Positions 63,756-64,000 of a stretch of DNA of 64,000 nt are shown here, piece by piece. The stretch spans positions 7,564,001-7,628,000 of the forward strand of contig NZ_RBKT01000001.1 of NCBI RefSeq assembly GCF_003633685.1, written 5' to 3'. A model generated the notes under the pieces. The model saw nothing but the letters and a program-made list of their open reading frames with translations. It searched no databases and was not told where the DNA came from. A program made the position numbers and the translations under genes. Numbering within the stretch: the first letter of the stretch is position 1; every line of letters begins with the position of its first letter. Source of the DNA: Micromonospora pisi. Its GTDB lineage: Bacteria > Actinomycetota > Actinomycetes > Mycobacteriales > Micromonosporaceae.

Positions 63756-64000
63756 TCACGATGGCTGCGTGGCAGGGCCGCCGAGCATCGGTGGGTGGGC
63801 CGGGTGCGGGGCGATTCGGGAGCGGCGCTGCCGCAGTCGTTCGCCTGCCGCAGCCGTGTTACGAAGCTGTCGGGCCAGGTCGCTGTCGAGTGCGCGCACG
63901 CCGTCCTCGGTGAGGCGGTAGTAGCGGCGTTGCCGCCCGTCGACGGTCTCCTCGCGGTCCGGTTCCACCAGCCCCTCGGCGGTGAGCCGGTCCAGTGCGG
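63756..64000 (-). CDS. PadR-family transcriptional regulator (5' end outside the window)
   Basis: The last 81 residues of a PadR-type winged-helix repressor: LTAEGLVEPDREETVDGRQRRYYRLTEDGVRALDSDLARQL is the wing and following helix typical of this family. The gene runs off the right end. It probably controls the membrane protein that follows it, a common actinobacterial pair. Confidence 0.88.
   Translation of the reverse strand, partial: ALDRLTAEGLVEPDREETVDGRQRRYYRLTEDGVRALDSDLARQLRNTAAAGERLRQRRSRIAPHPAHPPMLGGPATQPS

Overview
The window is chromosomal DNA of very high GC content, with GTG starts, purine-rich Shine-Dalgarno sites and many 4-base stop/start overlaps. Secreted multidomain enzymes with actinobacterial lectin tails, WXG100 proteins and PadR/TetR/LacI-rich regulation point to an actinomycete, most likely Micromonosporaceae. 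That placement is inferred from gene style and was not tested phylogenetically.

Layout. (1) 1-1.6 kb: the 3' part of an ABC exporter half-protein, closed by a perfect 26-bp palindromic terminator. (2) 1.6-17.5 kb: a sugar island on the minus strand. It holds two complete ribose-type ABC importers with a LacI repressor between them, a tagatose-3-epimerase-type isomerase, and a secreted ThuA / sorbosone-dehydrogenase-like / PKD / CBM6 / ricin-lectin protein. The upstream importer closely resembles E. coli YtfQ-YtfR-YtfT-YjfF, the galactofuranose importer. Two LacI-type 14-bp operators lie before ytfQ, and a different set of repeated half-sites lies before the second importer. (3) 18-30 kb: two paralogous modules, each an ABC-2 exporter plus a NarL-type two-component system, with the genes in different order. 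They flank a small type VII secretion toxin cassette (WXG100 protein, CpnT-N-like protein, EssD/EsaD-like nuclease, EsaG/YezG-like immunity protein), a broken aldo/keto reductase and a serine beta-lactamase-like hydrolase. (4) 30-38 kb: small accessory genes, namely an HflX N-domain without its GTPase, two GNAT acetyltransferases, a membrane glutaredoxin-like protein, two VOC proteins, a class II UvrA paralogue and an aldo/keto reductase. (5) 38.5-43.7 kb: a TetR regulator with an unusual thioredoxin-like tail, divergent from a cytochrome P450, followed by an unknown protein and a membrane-anchored M16 peptidase. (6) 43.7-51.1 kb: a TetR repressor with a perfect operator facing a tightly overlapped unit of a DrrAB-type exporter, a SNF2 helicase broken by a -1 frameshift, and a SWIM zinc-finger protein. 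(7) 51-64 kb: a secreted SGNH hydrolase, a HAD hydrolase, a quinone oxidoreductase behind a MerR/SoxR-type promoter, a PotABCD-type importer, a SnoaL-like protein, membrane proteins, an FAD monooxygenase, and a PadR regulator cut by the window end.

The points most worth following up are the split T7SS nuclease cassette, the 35-bp duplication that inserts a 12-codon bridging ORF between a kinase and its response regulator, the TetR-thioredoxin fusion beside the P450, the exporter/helicase/SWIM unit with its frameshift, and the dual-importer sugar island.
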